NCBI GenBank assembly: GCA_007123425.1
Contig: SKLC01000456.1
Location: 1-6,917, forward strand
Source: Nitriliruptoraceae bacterium
GTDB lineage: Bacteria; Actinomycetota; Nitriliruptoria; Nitriliruptorales; Nitriliruptoraceae
Length of the DNA stretch: 6,917 nt
Reading direction: 5' to 3'
Shown one piece after another: positions 1-5,777 of this stretch. Both the position numbers and the translations under genes were made by a program. Below the pieces are notes generated by a model. That model ran no database searches, was not told the DNA's origin, and worked only from the letters and a program-made list of their open reading frames with translations. The stretch's first letter is position 1; every line of letters begins with the position of its first letter.

Positions 1-492
1 CATCAGCGGGCCGGGTCCAGCCCGGAGCGCACCTACCCCATCCACGGCCACCTCGAGCGCATGCGCTGCGCCCGGGACTGCCACCGCGAGCTCCACGCCG
101 TGCCCGCCGACCTGCCCGAGCGGCACCATGACGGCGAGCTCACCTCCGAGGAGCAGGCCGTGCTGACCTGTCCACGGTGCGGTGGCTGGATGCGGCCCCA
201 CGTGCTGTGGTTCGACGAGACCTACGACGAGGAGCGCTTCCATTTCGACAGCTCGCTGCACGCGGCCCGGCAGGCGGACCTTCTGGTCACCGTGGGCACC
301 TCCGGGGCGACGAACCTGCCGACCCTGGTGGTCCAGACCGCGATCAACGCCGGCGCGTCGCTGATCGACGTCAACCCGGAGGCGAACCCCTTCGCCGAGC
401 TCGCCCAGCGGCTGCCCAACGCCGCCGTGGTCCAGGCCCCCGCCGCCGAGGCGCTCCAGGTGCTCGTCGAGGAGCTGCTCCGGCACGAGTGA
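1..492 (+). CDS. Sir2-family NAD-dependent protein deacylase (sirtuin), 5' end cut by window edge
   Basis: The reading frame is open from base 1 to the TGA at 490-492, giving 163 residues. The true start lies upstream, and roughly the first 100 residues (the GAGxS part of the Rossmann fold) are missing. Residue numbers count from base 1. HQRAGS at 1-6 matches the end of the sirtuin QN(I/V)DxLHxxAG motif. IHG at 14-16 holds the likely catalytic His15. Zinc ligands are probably C23, C27, C57 and C60; the first pair is C-x3-C, the second C-x2-C. RPHVLWFDE follows the zinc module, then LLVTVGTSG (NAD-binding GTS) and LIDVNPEANPF, the usual C-terminal Rossmann strand. Sirtuins use NAD+ to remove acyl groups from lysines, giving nicotinamide and O-acyl-ADP-ribose; they are usually cytoplasmic in bacteria. 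The next gene starts 41 nt downstream on the same strand, so co-transcription is possible. Family assignment is secure; acyl preference cannot be read here. The ATG at 61 is internal, because homology extends upstream of it. Confidence 0.93.
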   Translation, partial: HQRAGSSPERTYPIHGHLERMRCARDCHRELHAVPADLPERHHDGELTSEEQAVLTCPRCGGWMRPHVLWFDETYDEERFHFDSSLHAARQADLLVTVGTSGATNLPTLVVQTAINAGASLIDVNPEANPFAELAQRLPNAAVVQAPAAEALQVLVEELLRHE

Positions 493-517
493 TGTCGTCG
501 TGGGGCCGCCCCGCCGC

Positions 518-524
518 GAAAGGA
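518..524 (+). promoter_or_regulatory. Ribosome binding site that decides the 6PGDH start
   Basis: GAAAGGA lies 9 nt before the ATG at 534 and directly abuts the in-frame ATG at 525. The spacing favours 534, which also places the first beta strand (ELAIIGLG) at the N-terminus as expected for this family. Confidence 0.6.
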
Positions 525-533
525 ATGCGACAC

Positions 534-1466
534 ATGGAGCTCGCGATCATCGGCCTCGGACGGATGGGGATCAGCCTGGCCGGGAGGGCGCGTCGGCAGG
601 GACGGCGCGTGCACGGGTGGGACCCCGACCCGGCGGCTCGCGAGCGGGCCCGGGACGATGCCGGGGTGGAGACGGCGGCCACCCTCGCGGACCTGGTGGC
701 GGCCATGGCACCGCCGCGGCTGCTGCTGATGTACGTCCCCCACGGTGCGCCGGTCGACGCCAACCTCGGCGAGCTGCTGGAGGTCCTCACCCCCGGCGAC
801 GTCGTGGCGGACGGCGGGAACTCCCACTGGGAGGACTCGGTCCGCCGGCACGAGCGGTGTCGGGAGCGCGACATCGACTTCCTCGACGTGGGCACCAGCG
901 GTGGCACCAGCGACGCGCTGGGCTGGCAAGGCGCCGCCTTCATGGCCGGCGGCAGCCCGCAGGCCTACGCGCTCGCCGCCCCCGTGCTGCGCGACCTGGC
1001 GGTCGATGAGGGGGCGGTCCATCACGCGGGGCCTGCCGGGGCGGGCCACTTCGTCAAGCTGGTCCACAACGCGATCGAGTTCGGGATGCTGCAGTCGATC
1101 GCCGAGGGGGTCGAGCTGCTGGACCGCTCCGACTACGACCTCGATCTCGCCGCGCTCTTCGAGCACTTCGGGCACGGGACCGTCATCCGCAGCTGGCTGA
1201 TCGAGCTGATGGCCAACGCGCTGCGCAACGAGCAGGCCTGGGCCGCGCTGTCGACCGAGGTCGAGGACACCGGCGAGGTCACCTGGGTGCTGCGATGGGC
1301 CCTGGAGCGCGACATTCCCACACCGGCGGTCACCGCGGCGCAGACCGCGCTGATGCAGTCGCGCGACCGCGAGTCCGCCGCCATGCGGGCCCTGGCGCTG
1401 CTTCGGCACGAGTTCGGCGGGCACCCGGTGCGCCGCACCGGACAGTCCGGGCCAGCCGAGCCCTGA
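534..1466 (+). CDS. 6-phosphogluconate dehydrogenase (decarboxylating), short NAD-type, divergent
   Basis: This 310-residue protein matches the short (about 300 residue) bacterial 6PGDH class, which oxidises and decarboxylates 6-phosphogluconate to ribulose 5-phosphate. Seen in order: Rossmann motif GLGRMG at 7-12; WDPDP with D30 at the end of the second strand, where NADP enzymes usually carry N-R-S/T, so NAD+ is the likely cofactor; DGGNS at 93-97; GTSGG at 120-124 (substrate loop); GHFVKLVHNAIE with K175, N179 and E182 at the catalytic positions; HGTVIRSWL; and FGGH with H297 near the C-terminus. Differences from the usual family: GTSGG is followed by TSDALGWQG rather than VWGxxxGY, EDTGEVTW replaces EDSGEGRW, and HNAIE replaces HNGIE. 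The start at 534 is chosen because AAAGGA (519-524) sits 9 nt upstream; the in-frame ATG at 525 directly abuts that site. 6PGDH is the best call; a related beta-hydroxyacid dehydrogenase with an altered substrate is possible. Confidence 0.88.
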   Translation: MELAIIGLGRMGISLAGRARRQGRRVHGWDPDPAARERARDDAGVETAATLADLVAAMAPPRLLLMYVPHGAPVDANLGELLEVLTPGDVVADGGNSHWEDSVRRHERCRERDIDFLDVGTSGGTSDALGWQGAAFMAGGSPQAYALAAPVLRDLAVDEGAVHHAGPAGAGHFVKLVHNAIEFGMLQSIAEGVELLDRSDYDLDLAALFEHFGHGTVIRSWLIELMANALRNEQAWAALSTEVEDTGEVTWVLRWALERDIPTPAVTAAQTALMQSRDRESAAMRALALLRHEFGGHPVRRTGQSGPAEP

Positions 1467-1480
1467 CCGTGATGGACGGT
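1466..1480 (+). other. Small inverted repeat just after the 6PGDH stop
   Basis: ACCGT (1466-1470) and ACGGT (1476-1480) can form a 5-bp stem around the loop GATGG, starting on the last base of the 6PGDH stop codon. A second dyad, CCGGAC-A-GTCCGG at 1438-1450, lies inside the last codons of the gene. Neither has a T-run after it. They could weakly attenuate transcription before the next gene, but both are short and GC-rich DNA makes such matches common. Confidence 0.2.
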
Positions 1481-1516
1481 GGCCGTGGGCAGGTGGGGAC
1501 GCGGACACACCACCTC

Positions 1517-1529
1517 TACGGTCATCGCC
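1517..1529 (+). promoter_or_regulatory. Possible -10 element for leaderless transcription of the ASRT gene
   Basis: TACGGT at 1517-1522 fits the TANNNT pattern of actinobacterial -10 boxes. It ends 7 nt before the A of the ATG at 1530, where transcription would start for a leaderless mRNA. No Shine-Dalgarno is placed correctly for this ATG: the purine run at 1492-1499 is about 30 nt away. No good -35 box is visible, so the call is tentative. Confidence 0.35.
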
Positions 1530-1928
1530 ATGAGCACCTCATCCACCTCCACGACCTCGAGCGTCGGGCACCGGGTCTGGGCGATCGCCGAGGGCTACAT
1601 CCCCGGCCGCAGCACCGGCCCCGACGACATGACCAGCCACGAGACCGTCTGCCTGCTCAACGCGGGCGACGAGGACGCCGAGGTCGAGCTCACCGCCTAC
1701 TTCGAGGATCGTGAGCCGGCCGGGCCCTACCACCTGCGGGTGCCCGCTCGCCGCACCGTGCACCAGTGGTGCAACGAGCTCGAGGATCCCGAGCCGATCC
1801 CGCACGACACCGACTACGCGCTGGTGGTGCGCTCCAGCGTGCCGGTGGTCGTCCAGCACACGCGCCTGGACTCCCGGCAGGCCGAGAACGCCCTGCTGAG
1901 CACCGTCGCCTTCCCGGTGACGGGCTGA
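1530..1928 (+). CDS. Sensory rhodopsin transducer (ASRT) family protein, orphan, probable small-molecule binding
   Basis: The 132-residue product closely resembles Anabaena sensory rhodopsin transducer (about 125 residues, PF07100) over its whole length, as recalled from memory. Matching blocks include VWAIAEGYIP, SHETVCLLNAGDEDA, GPYHLRVPARRT, PIPHDTDYA and VVVQHTRLDSRQAENALLST (HTRLDSRQ at residues 110-117). The known family fold is a soluble beta-sandwich that forms tetramers. In Anabaena it binds the cytoplasmic face of a sensory rhodopsin, but most homologues occur without one, and the wider superfamily was proposed to bind sugars or other small molecules. There is no signal peptide or membrane segment, so it is cytoplasmic. 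The ATG at 1530 is preferred over an upstream in-frame GTG at 1479 because homology begins a few residues after it, following a Ser/Thr-rich stretch. It is followed after 4 nt by the oxidoreductase gene, so the two are probably co-expressed. Family membership is very secure; the ligand and function are unknown. Confidence 0.93.
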   Translation: MSTSSTSTTSSVGHRVWAIAEGYIPGRSTGPDDMTSHETVCLLNAGDEDAEVELTAYFEDREPAGPYHLRVPARRTVHQWCNELEDPEPIPHDTDYALVVRSSVPVVVQHTRLDSRQAENALLSTVAFPVTG

Positions 1929-1932
1929 CGGC

Positions 1933-2892
1933 ATGGTCACGATCGGCTATCACTCCTCGCACGAGCAGCACCCGCCGAGCGCGCTGCTCGGCTGGGTCCA
2001 GCGCGCCGAGCGCGTCGGCTTCGATGCGGCGATGTGCTCGGATCACTTCCACCCCTGGAACGAGCGGCAGGGCAACAGCGGCTTCGCGTGGTCCTGGCTG
2101 GGCGCCGCGCTGCAGGCCACCGACCTGCCGATGGGTGTCGTCAACGCGCCGGGGCAGCGCTACCACCCCGCGATCATCGCCCAGGCGGCGGCCACGCTCG
2201 CCGAGATGAACCCGGAGCGCTTCTGGCTCGCGGTCGGCAGCGGGCAGGACCTCAACGAGCACATCACCGGCGACGCCTGGCCGCGCAAGGCGGATCGCAA
2301 CCAGCGGCTGCTGGAGTCCGTCGAGGTGATGCGGGCGCTGTGGGCGGGCGAGACCGTCACCCACCGCGGCGCGGTCGTGGTCGAGGACGCCCACCTCTAC
2401 ACCCGCCCGGCACGCCCGCCGCGCGTGCTCGGTGCGGCGCTGACGCCCACCACCGCGGCCTGGGTCGCGGGCTGGGCCGATGGGCTGATCACCATCGCCA
2501 AGCCGCTGGAGGAGCTGCGGGAGATCGTCGCGGCGTTCCGCGAGGGCGGCGGCGACGGCAAGCCGATGGCCCTGCAGGTGCAGCTGTCCTACGCGCCCAC
2601 CGACGACGAGGCGCTCGCGGCGGCGCACGAGCAGTGGGGCACCAACATCTTCGACAGCCCGGTGCTGGCCAGCCTGCGGATGCCCGCCGACTTCGAGGCG
2701 GCCGCCGAGTTCGTCGAGCCCGATGACCTGCCCGGCCCCGTGCTGGTCTCCTCCGACGTCGCCGTCCATCGCGAGGCGCTGGCCGACTACATCGAGCTCG
2801 GCTTCGATGAGCTGTACCTGCACGACGTCCACCACGACCAGGACCGCTTCCTCGACGACTTCGGTGAGCACGTCCTGCCCGAGCTGCGCTGA
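1933..2892 (+). CDS. LLM-class flavin oxidoreductase, G6PDH-like branch (probable non-F420, TIGR03885 type)
   Basis: This 319-residue TIM-barrel protein belongs to the bacterial luciferase-like family, in the branch that contains F420-dependent glucose-6-phosphate dehydrogenase (FGD). SDHFHPW at 36-42 aligns with the FGD motif holding the catalytic Asp-His pair and Trp (here D37, H38, W42). GSGQDLNE at 102-109 aligns with FGD GTGEALNE: the FGD catalytic Glu is replaced by Q105, while N108 is kept. K190 aligns with one FGD phosphate-binding Lys, but the other two phosphate contacts (a Lys and an Arg) appear to be A256 and a Pro/Val near 269-270. This alignment is from memory. The pattern fits the subfamily described as a probable non-F420 (FMN-using) oxidoreductase, so glucose 6-phosphate is an unlikely substrate. 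The protein is cytoplasmic. The start lies 4 nt after the ASRT stop with only a weak Shine-Dalgarno, so translation is probably coupled; the TGA overlaps the ATG of the next gene by 1 nt. Confidence 0.88.
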   Translation: MVTIGYHSSHEQHPPSALLGWVQRAERVGFDAAMCSDHFHPWNERQGNSGFAWSWLGAALQATDLPMGVVNAPGQRYHPAIIAQAAATLAEMNPERFWLAVGSGQDLNEHITGDAWPRKADRNQRLLESVEVMRALWAGETVTHRGAVVVEDAHLYTRPARPPRVLGAALTPTTAAWVAGWADGLITIAKPLEELREIVAAFREGGGDGKPMALQVQLSYAPTDDEALAAAHEQWGTNIFDSPVLASLRMPADFEAAAEFVEPDDLPGPVLVSSDVAVHREALADYIELGFDELYLHDVHHDQDRFLDDFGEHVLPELR

Positions 2893-4778
2893 TGGAGGGC
2901 CGCTACCCCGCGATCGAGGACCACGCGGCGATCGGCAACCTGCGCACGATCGCGCTGGTTGCCCGCGACGGCACCATCGACTGGCTGTGCCTGCCGCACC
3001 TGGACTCGCCGAGCGTCTTCGCCTCCCTGCTCGATCCCGACCGCGGTGGCCGGTTCCGCATCGCGCCCCGGGACCACGCGGGCCTGGGCGAGCAGCACTA
3101 CCTCGAGGACACCAACGTCGTCGAGACCGCCTTCGAGACCGATGGCGGCCGGCTCGTGGTCACCGACCTGATGCCCCTGGCCGGTCAGCTGGACGACCCG
3201 AGCGAGACGGACACGGAGCCCGCCGTGCTGCGGCTGCTGCGCGCCGAGGGCGGGCCGGTCGAGGCCGAGCTCGAGCTCGCACCGCGCTTTGGCTACGGCG
3301 ACCTGCCCCCCGAGATCGTCGCCACCGAGACCGGCTGGCTGGCCTGGGCCGGCACCGACGAGCTGAGCCTGTTCGTCGACGCCGACGAGACCGAGGTCGT
3401 CGAGGATCGGGTGGGGCCGGTGCTGCGGGCCCGCATCCGCCTCGACGACGGCGAGCAGCGCTCCCTGGCCCTCACGTGGGGCACCCGCTCGGACCCCCTG
3501 CGCCCGGACGAGATCGAGCGCTGGTACGACGAGACGCTCGCGAGCTGGCGCGCCTGGATCCGCAAGGCCGAGGCGACCGGCGCGCGGGACTGGGCAGCGC
3601 CGCACCAGCAGATGGTGGTGCGCTCGGAGCTCGCGCTCAAGCTGCTGACCCACGCCGACACCGGCGCGATCGCCGCGGCCGCCACCACCTCGCTGCCCGA
3701 GGAGATCGGCGGCGTGCGCAACTGGGACTATCGGCTCGCCTGGATCCGCGACGCGGGGCTGGCCGCACAGGCGCTGTTCGCCCTCGGGCACGAGACGGAG
3801 GCGCACGCGTTCATCCAGTGGGCCGAGCGTGCGGCGCGGGACGAGGGCCACCGCAGCTGGGGCCTGAAGCTGCTCTACGGCCTCCACGGCGAGACCGACC
3901 TCGACGAGCAGGAGCTGCCCGGTCTGGCCGGCTACCGCCGCTCCGCCCCCGTGCGCGTGGGCAACGGGGCGGTCGATCAGCTGCAGCTCGACATCTTCGG
4001 CGAGCTCATCAGCGCCGCCTACGAGATCGTGCGCCTCGGCGGCACGCTCGACGACGACATCATCGCCTTCCTCCCGCAGGTCGCCGACCAGGCCTGCACC
4101 TCGTGGCAGCAACCCGACTTCGGTCTGTGGGAGCTGCGCAACGGGCCCTTCTCCTTCGTCTACTCCAAGGTGATGGTCTGGATGGCCCTCGACCGCGCCG
4201 AACGGCTCGCGCGTCGCGGCGTGATCGAGGGCGACGTCGAGCAGTGGGCCAGCAGCCGCGAGCAGATCGCCGAGGAGGTGCTGGCCAAGGGGTTCGACCC
4301 GGAGCTCGGGGCGTTCCAGCAGTCCTACGAGCGCCCGGTCCTCGACGCCTCCAACCTGCTGCTGGCGATGCAGGAGTTCCTGCCCTTCGACGACCCCCGG
4401 GTGCAGCAGAATCTCGACCGCACGCTGGAGGAGCTCGCCGAGGGCGCCTACGTCCACCGCTATCTCGCCGACGACGGGATCGCCGGCGGGGAGGGCGCCT
4501 TCGGGCTGTGCTCGTTCTGGCTCGTCGACGCGCTGGCGATGGCCGGTCGGGTCGAGGAGGCCGAGGAGGTCTTCCGGACGATCGCGGACCGCGCCAATCA
4601 CGTGGGCCTGTTCAGCGAGATGCTCGATCCGGCGACGGGCGCGTTCCTGGGCAACTTCCCTCAGGCCTTCACCCATCTCGGCCTGGTCAACAGCAGCCTC
4701 TACCTGGCACACGCGCGTGGCCGTGAGCTGCCGGTGGCGTCATTGATCGGGTCGGACGACCACCGTCAGGAGGTCTGA
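2892..4778 (+). CDS. Glycoside hydrolase family 15 protein (glucoamylase/trehalase-like)
   Basis: The 628-residue protein has the usual length and layout of bacterial GH15 enzymes: an N-terminal beta-sandwich domain (about 1-220) and an (alpha/alpha)6 catalytic barrel (about 230-620). The N-terminus YPAIEDHAAIGNLRTIAL with DGTIDWLCLP is typical. Later motifs are NWDYRLAWIRDAG (277-289), PVRVGNGAVDQLQLDIFGE, GLWELRNG with E414 as likely general acid, and GLFSEMLDP followed by GNFPQAFTHLGL with E576 as likely general base. GH15 enzymes invert and release beta-D-glucose from alpha-glucans, while actinobacterial members include cytoplasmic trehalases; the sequence alone does not separate these. 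No signal peptide is seen, so it acts inside the cell. The ATG at 2892 overlaps the preceding TGA (TGATG), a sign of translational coupling, and homology begins at once. A second glucose-linked gene upstream (6PGDH) suggests sugar breakdown or storage turnover. Family call very secure, substrate open. Confidence 0.94.
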   Translation: MEGRYPAIEDHAAIGNLRTIALVARDGTIDWLCLPHLDSPSVFASLLDPDRGGRFRIAPRDHAGLGEQHYLEDTNVVETAFETDGGRLVVTDLMPLAGQLDDPSETDTEPAVLRLLRAEGGPVEAELELAPRFGYGDLPPEIVATETGWLAWAGTDELSLFVDADETEVVEDRVGPVLRARIRLDDGEQRSLALTWGTRSDPLRPDEIERWYDETLASWRAWIRKAEATGARDWAAPHQQMVVRSELALKLLTHADTGAIAAAATTSLPEEIGGVRNWDYRLAWIRDAGLAAQALFALGHETEAHAFIQWAERAARDEGHRSWGLKLLYGLHGETDLDEQELPGLAGYRRSAPVRVGNGAVDQLQLDIFGELISAAYEIVRLGGTLDDDIIAFLPQVADQACTSWQQPDFGLWELRNGPFSFVYSKVMVWMALDRAERLARRGVIEGDVEQWASSREQIAEEVLAKGFDPELGAFQQSYERPVLDASNLLLAMQEFLPFDDPRVQQNLDRTLEELAEGAYVHRYLADDGIAGGEGAFGLCSFWLVDALAMAGRVEEAEEVFRTIADRANHVGLFSEMLDPATGAFLGNFPQAFTHLGLVNSSLYLAHARGRELPVASLIGSDDHRQEV

Positions 4779-4791
4779 GCCGGCGTCAGAC
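4773..4791. terminator. Possible bidirectional hairpin between convergent stops
   Basis: GTCTGA (4773-4778) and TCAGAC (4786-4791) form a perfect 6-bp stem around a 7-nt loop, GCCGGCG. Each arm contains the stop codon of one of the two convergent genes. Three of the six pairs arise automatically from facing TGA stops, so the added evidence is modest, and no T-run follows on either strand. It is the only terminator candidate in this 7-nt gap. Confidence 0.3.
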
Positions 4792-5472
4792 GCCGCTTGC
4801 GTCCCGCTCGTAGTCGAAGCCACCGAGGGCATCGTCGCGGGTGGGCAGCATCCGGATCTGGGGCACGAGCTTCTCCGCGAACTCCTCGTGGAGCGCGTGG
4901 ATCTCCCGCAGCGGCTCGTCGGACTCGTCGACCCGCAGGTCCCACAGCGGATACAGCTCCCGCTCCACGACCGTGATCGTGGCGGACTGGTGGCCCTTGG
5001 TGTCCCCGCCCTGGTCCTCGCCCGCGTCGAGGGTGGCCAGCAGCCGCTCGACCAGCGGGGCGTCCGGATCGGAAGCGAAGGCCTCGACGGCCGCGTCGAG
5101 CACCTCGGGGCCGGCCAGCCGGTTGCCCTGGCAGGCCCACCCGTCCCCGGTCCGGTGACCCTTGTAGTCCTCAGGCAGCGTCCCGGTGTGGGCAGCCACG
5201 CGCCCCTGGGCGTCGACGAGACCGAACTGGCGCCCCTCCCGACCGGGATCCGCGGCGATGAGCTCCTCGAGCACCTCCGGAGCGGCGCCTCCCTGCTCGA
5301 GGCGGGACAGCCCGTCGAAGGCGAGGTACGGGTTGACCATCGCCTGGGTCGCTGCCGCGCCGACCTGGGCCTTGGCGTGCGCGACCAGCTTGCCGATGCC
5401 GAGCATCGCGGTCATCGCACCGACCCCCAGCTGGCCGGTGCTGGGACATCGCGCGACGAGCGAGAAGGTCAT
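4786..5472 (-). CDS. DUF1028 family protein, Ntn-hydrolase-like
   Basis: The 228-residue product fits DUF1028 (PF06267), a family placed among N-terminal nucleophile hydrolases but without a well-defined substrate. Seen in order: MTFSLVARCPSTGQLGVG at the N-terminus, where Met removal would expose Thr2 as candidate nucleophile; VGAAATQAMVNP; RQFGLVDAQGRVAAHTGTLP; ACQGNRLAGPEVLDA; LVERLLATLDAGEDQGGDTKGHQSATI, the GGDxxGxQSA signature; and LWDLRVDESDEPL. There is no signal peptide or membrane segment, so a cytoplasmic enzyme is likely, perhaps an amidase or peptidase. The start at 5472 is well supported: CAGGAG at 5480-5485 lies 7 nt upstream on the minus strand, and the family N-terminus begins exactly there. 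It converges on the GH15 gene (7 nt between stops) and diverges from the HDO gene, so it is its own transcription unit unless a gene outside the window joins it. Its residues after position 205 (LPTRDDALGGFDYERDASGV) look like a private tail. Confidence 0.9.
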   Translation of the reverse strand: MTFSLVARCPSTGQLGVGAMTAMLGIGKLVAHAKAQVGAAATQAMVNPYLAFDGLSRLEQGGAAPEVLEELIAADPGREGRQFGLVDAQGRVAAHTGTLPEDYKGHRTGDGWACQGNRLAGPEVLDAAVEAFASDPDAPLVERLLATLDAGEDQGGDTKGHQSATITVVERELYPLWDLRVDESDEPLREIHALHEEFAEKLVPQIRMLPTRDDALGGFDYERDASGV

Positions 5473-5479
5473 CTCGGCG

Positions 5480-5485
5480 CTCCTG
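5480..5485 (-). promoter_or_regulatory. Shine-Dalgarno for the DUF1028 gene
   Basis: CAGGAG on the minus strand, 7 nt before the ATG at 5472. It is one of only two near-consensus ribosome sites in the window and fixes the start that exposes Thr2. Confidence 0.7.
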
Positions 5486-5700
5486 ACTCGCGGTGGCTCG
5501 CGCCGCTCGACGAGTGTGGGCGCGGGAGGCGACGTCGGGCGACGGCTCGCTGGTGTCCGTTGGTCCCCCTCCGGTCCCCGGGGCCACGTCCGTTCGGTGG
5601 CACGAGCCCGCCCGACGAGCGGATGCGGGCGCGATCGTGGACCGCGACCCGGGCTGGCGCCGGCCGCTCGCGGGCGTGGTCCCGGGCAGACGACCGGGTG

Positions 5701-5712
5701 CCAGGGCCCTGG
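5701..5712. repeat. Perfect 12-bp palindrome, candidate operator
   Basis: CCAGGGCCCTGG is fully self-complementary and lies 66 bp before the HDO start codon. Its position in a divergent promoter region would suit a dimeric regulator, but there is no second copy in the window that I can see, and no regulator gene is adjacent. Confidence 0.35.
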
Positions 5713-5732
5713 AAGGGGCCGGCGACGATGAT

Positions 5733-5751
5733 GCTCGACGCGACGTCGAGC
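5733..5751 (+). repeat. Inverted repeat / hairpin before the HDO ribosome site
   Basis: GCTCGACG (5733-5740) and CGTCGAGC (5744-5751) pair perfectly over 8 bp with the 3-nt loop CGA. The hairpin ends 13 nt before the AGGAGG ribosome site of the HDO gene. It could be an operator or, if transcribed, a 5'-leader stem near the ribosome entry site. Confidence 0.4.
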
Positions 5752-5764
5752 GCGGCGAGTGAGC

Positions 5765-5770
5765 AGGAGG
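5765..5770 (+). promoter_or_regulatory. Shine-Dalgarno deciding the GTG start of the HDO gene
   Basis: A full-consensus AGGAGG with 7-nt spacing to the GTG at 5778. This is the strongest ribosome site in the window and the reason a GTG start is chosen. Confidence 0.8.
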
Positions 5771-5777
5771 AGCGGAC

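Larger units (their letters stand above)
5486..5764. other. Divergent intergenic region between DUF1028 and HDO genes
   Basis: About 280 bp without a convincing gene. It must hold the promoters of two diverging genes, but no clear TANNNT or TTGAC-type boxes stand out in the GC-rich sequence. Two strong dyads lie in its right half, close to the HDO start: a perfect 12-bp palindrome (5701-5712) and an 8-bp-stem hairpin (5733-5751). An 89-codon frame beginning at a GTG at 5493 spans most of the region, but it has no ribosome site and no recognisable product. Confidence 0.55.

Noticed and set aside
222..1508. 428-codon minus-strand frame across the sirtuin and 6PGDH genes
   Set aside because: Antisense to two genes with strong family motifs; no motif or start signal of its own.
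1479..1529. Upstream GTG start adding 17 residues to the ASRT protein
   Set aside because: The added residues have no counterpart in the family as I recall it, there is no ribosome site before the GTG, and the ATG at 1530 fits homology.
1933..2892. Naming the LLM enzyme as F420-dependent glucose-6-phosphate dehydrogenase (fgd)
   Set aside because: Attractive next to a 6PGDH gene, but the catalytic Glu is Gln and two phosphate-binding residues appear lost.
2787..4712. 641-codon open frame on the minus strand opposite the GH15 gene
   Set aside because: It is a shadow of a very GC-rich gene: the plus-strand frame has clear GH15 motifs throughout, while this frame shows no recognisable domain and no ribosome site.
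2723..4726. 667-codon plus-strand frame overlapping the GH15 gene
   Set aside because: Its translation is a low-complexity run rich in Arg, Ala, Pro and Gly, typical of an out-of-frame reading of GC-rich DNA.
5493..5762. 89-codon plus-strand frame starting at GTG in the divergent region
   Set aside because: No ribosome site, biased Arg/Ala/Gly composition and no recognisable product; more likely non-coding regulatory DNA.
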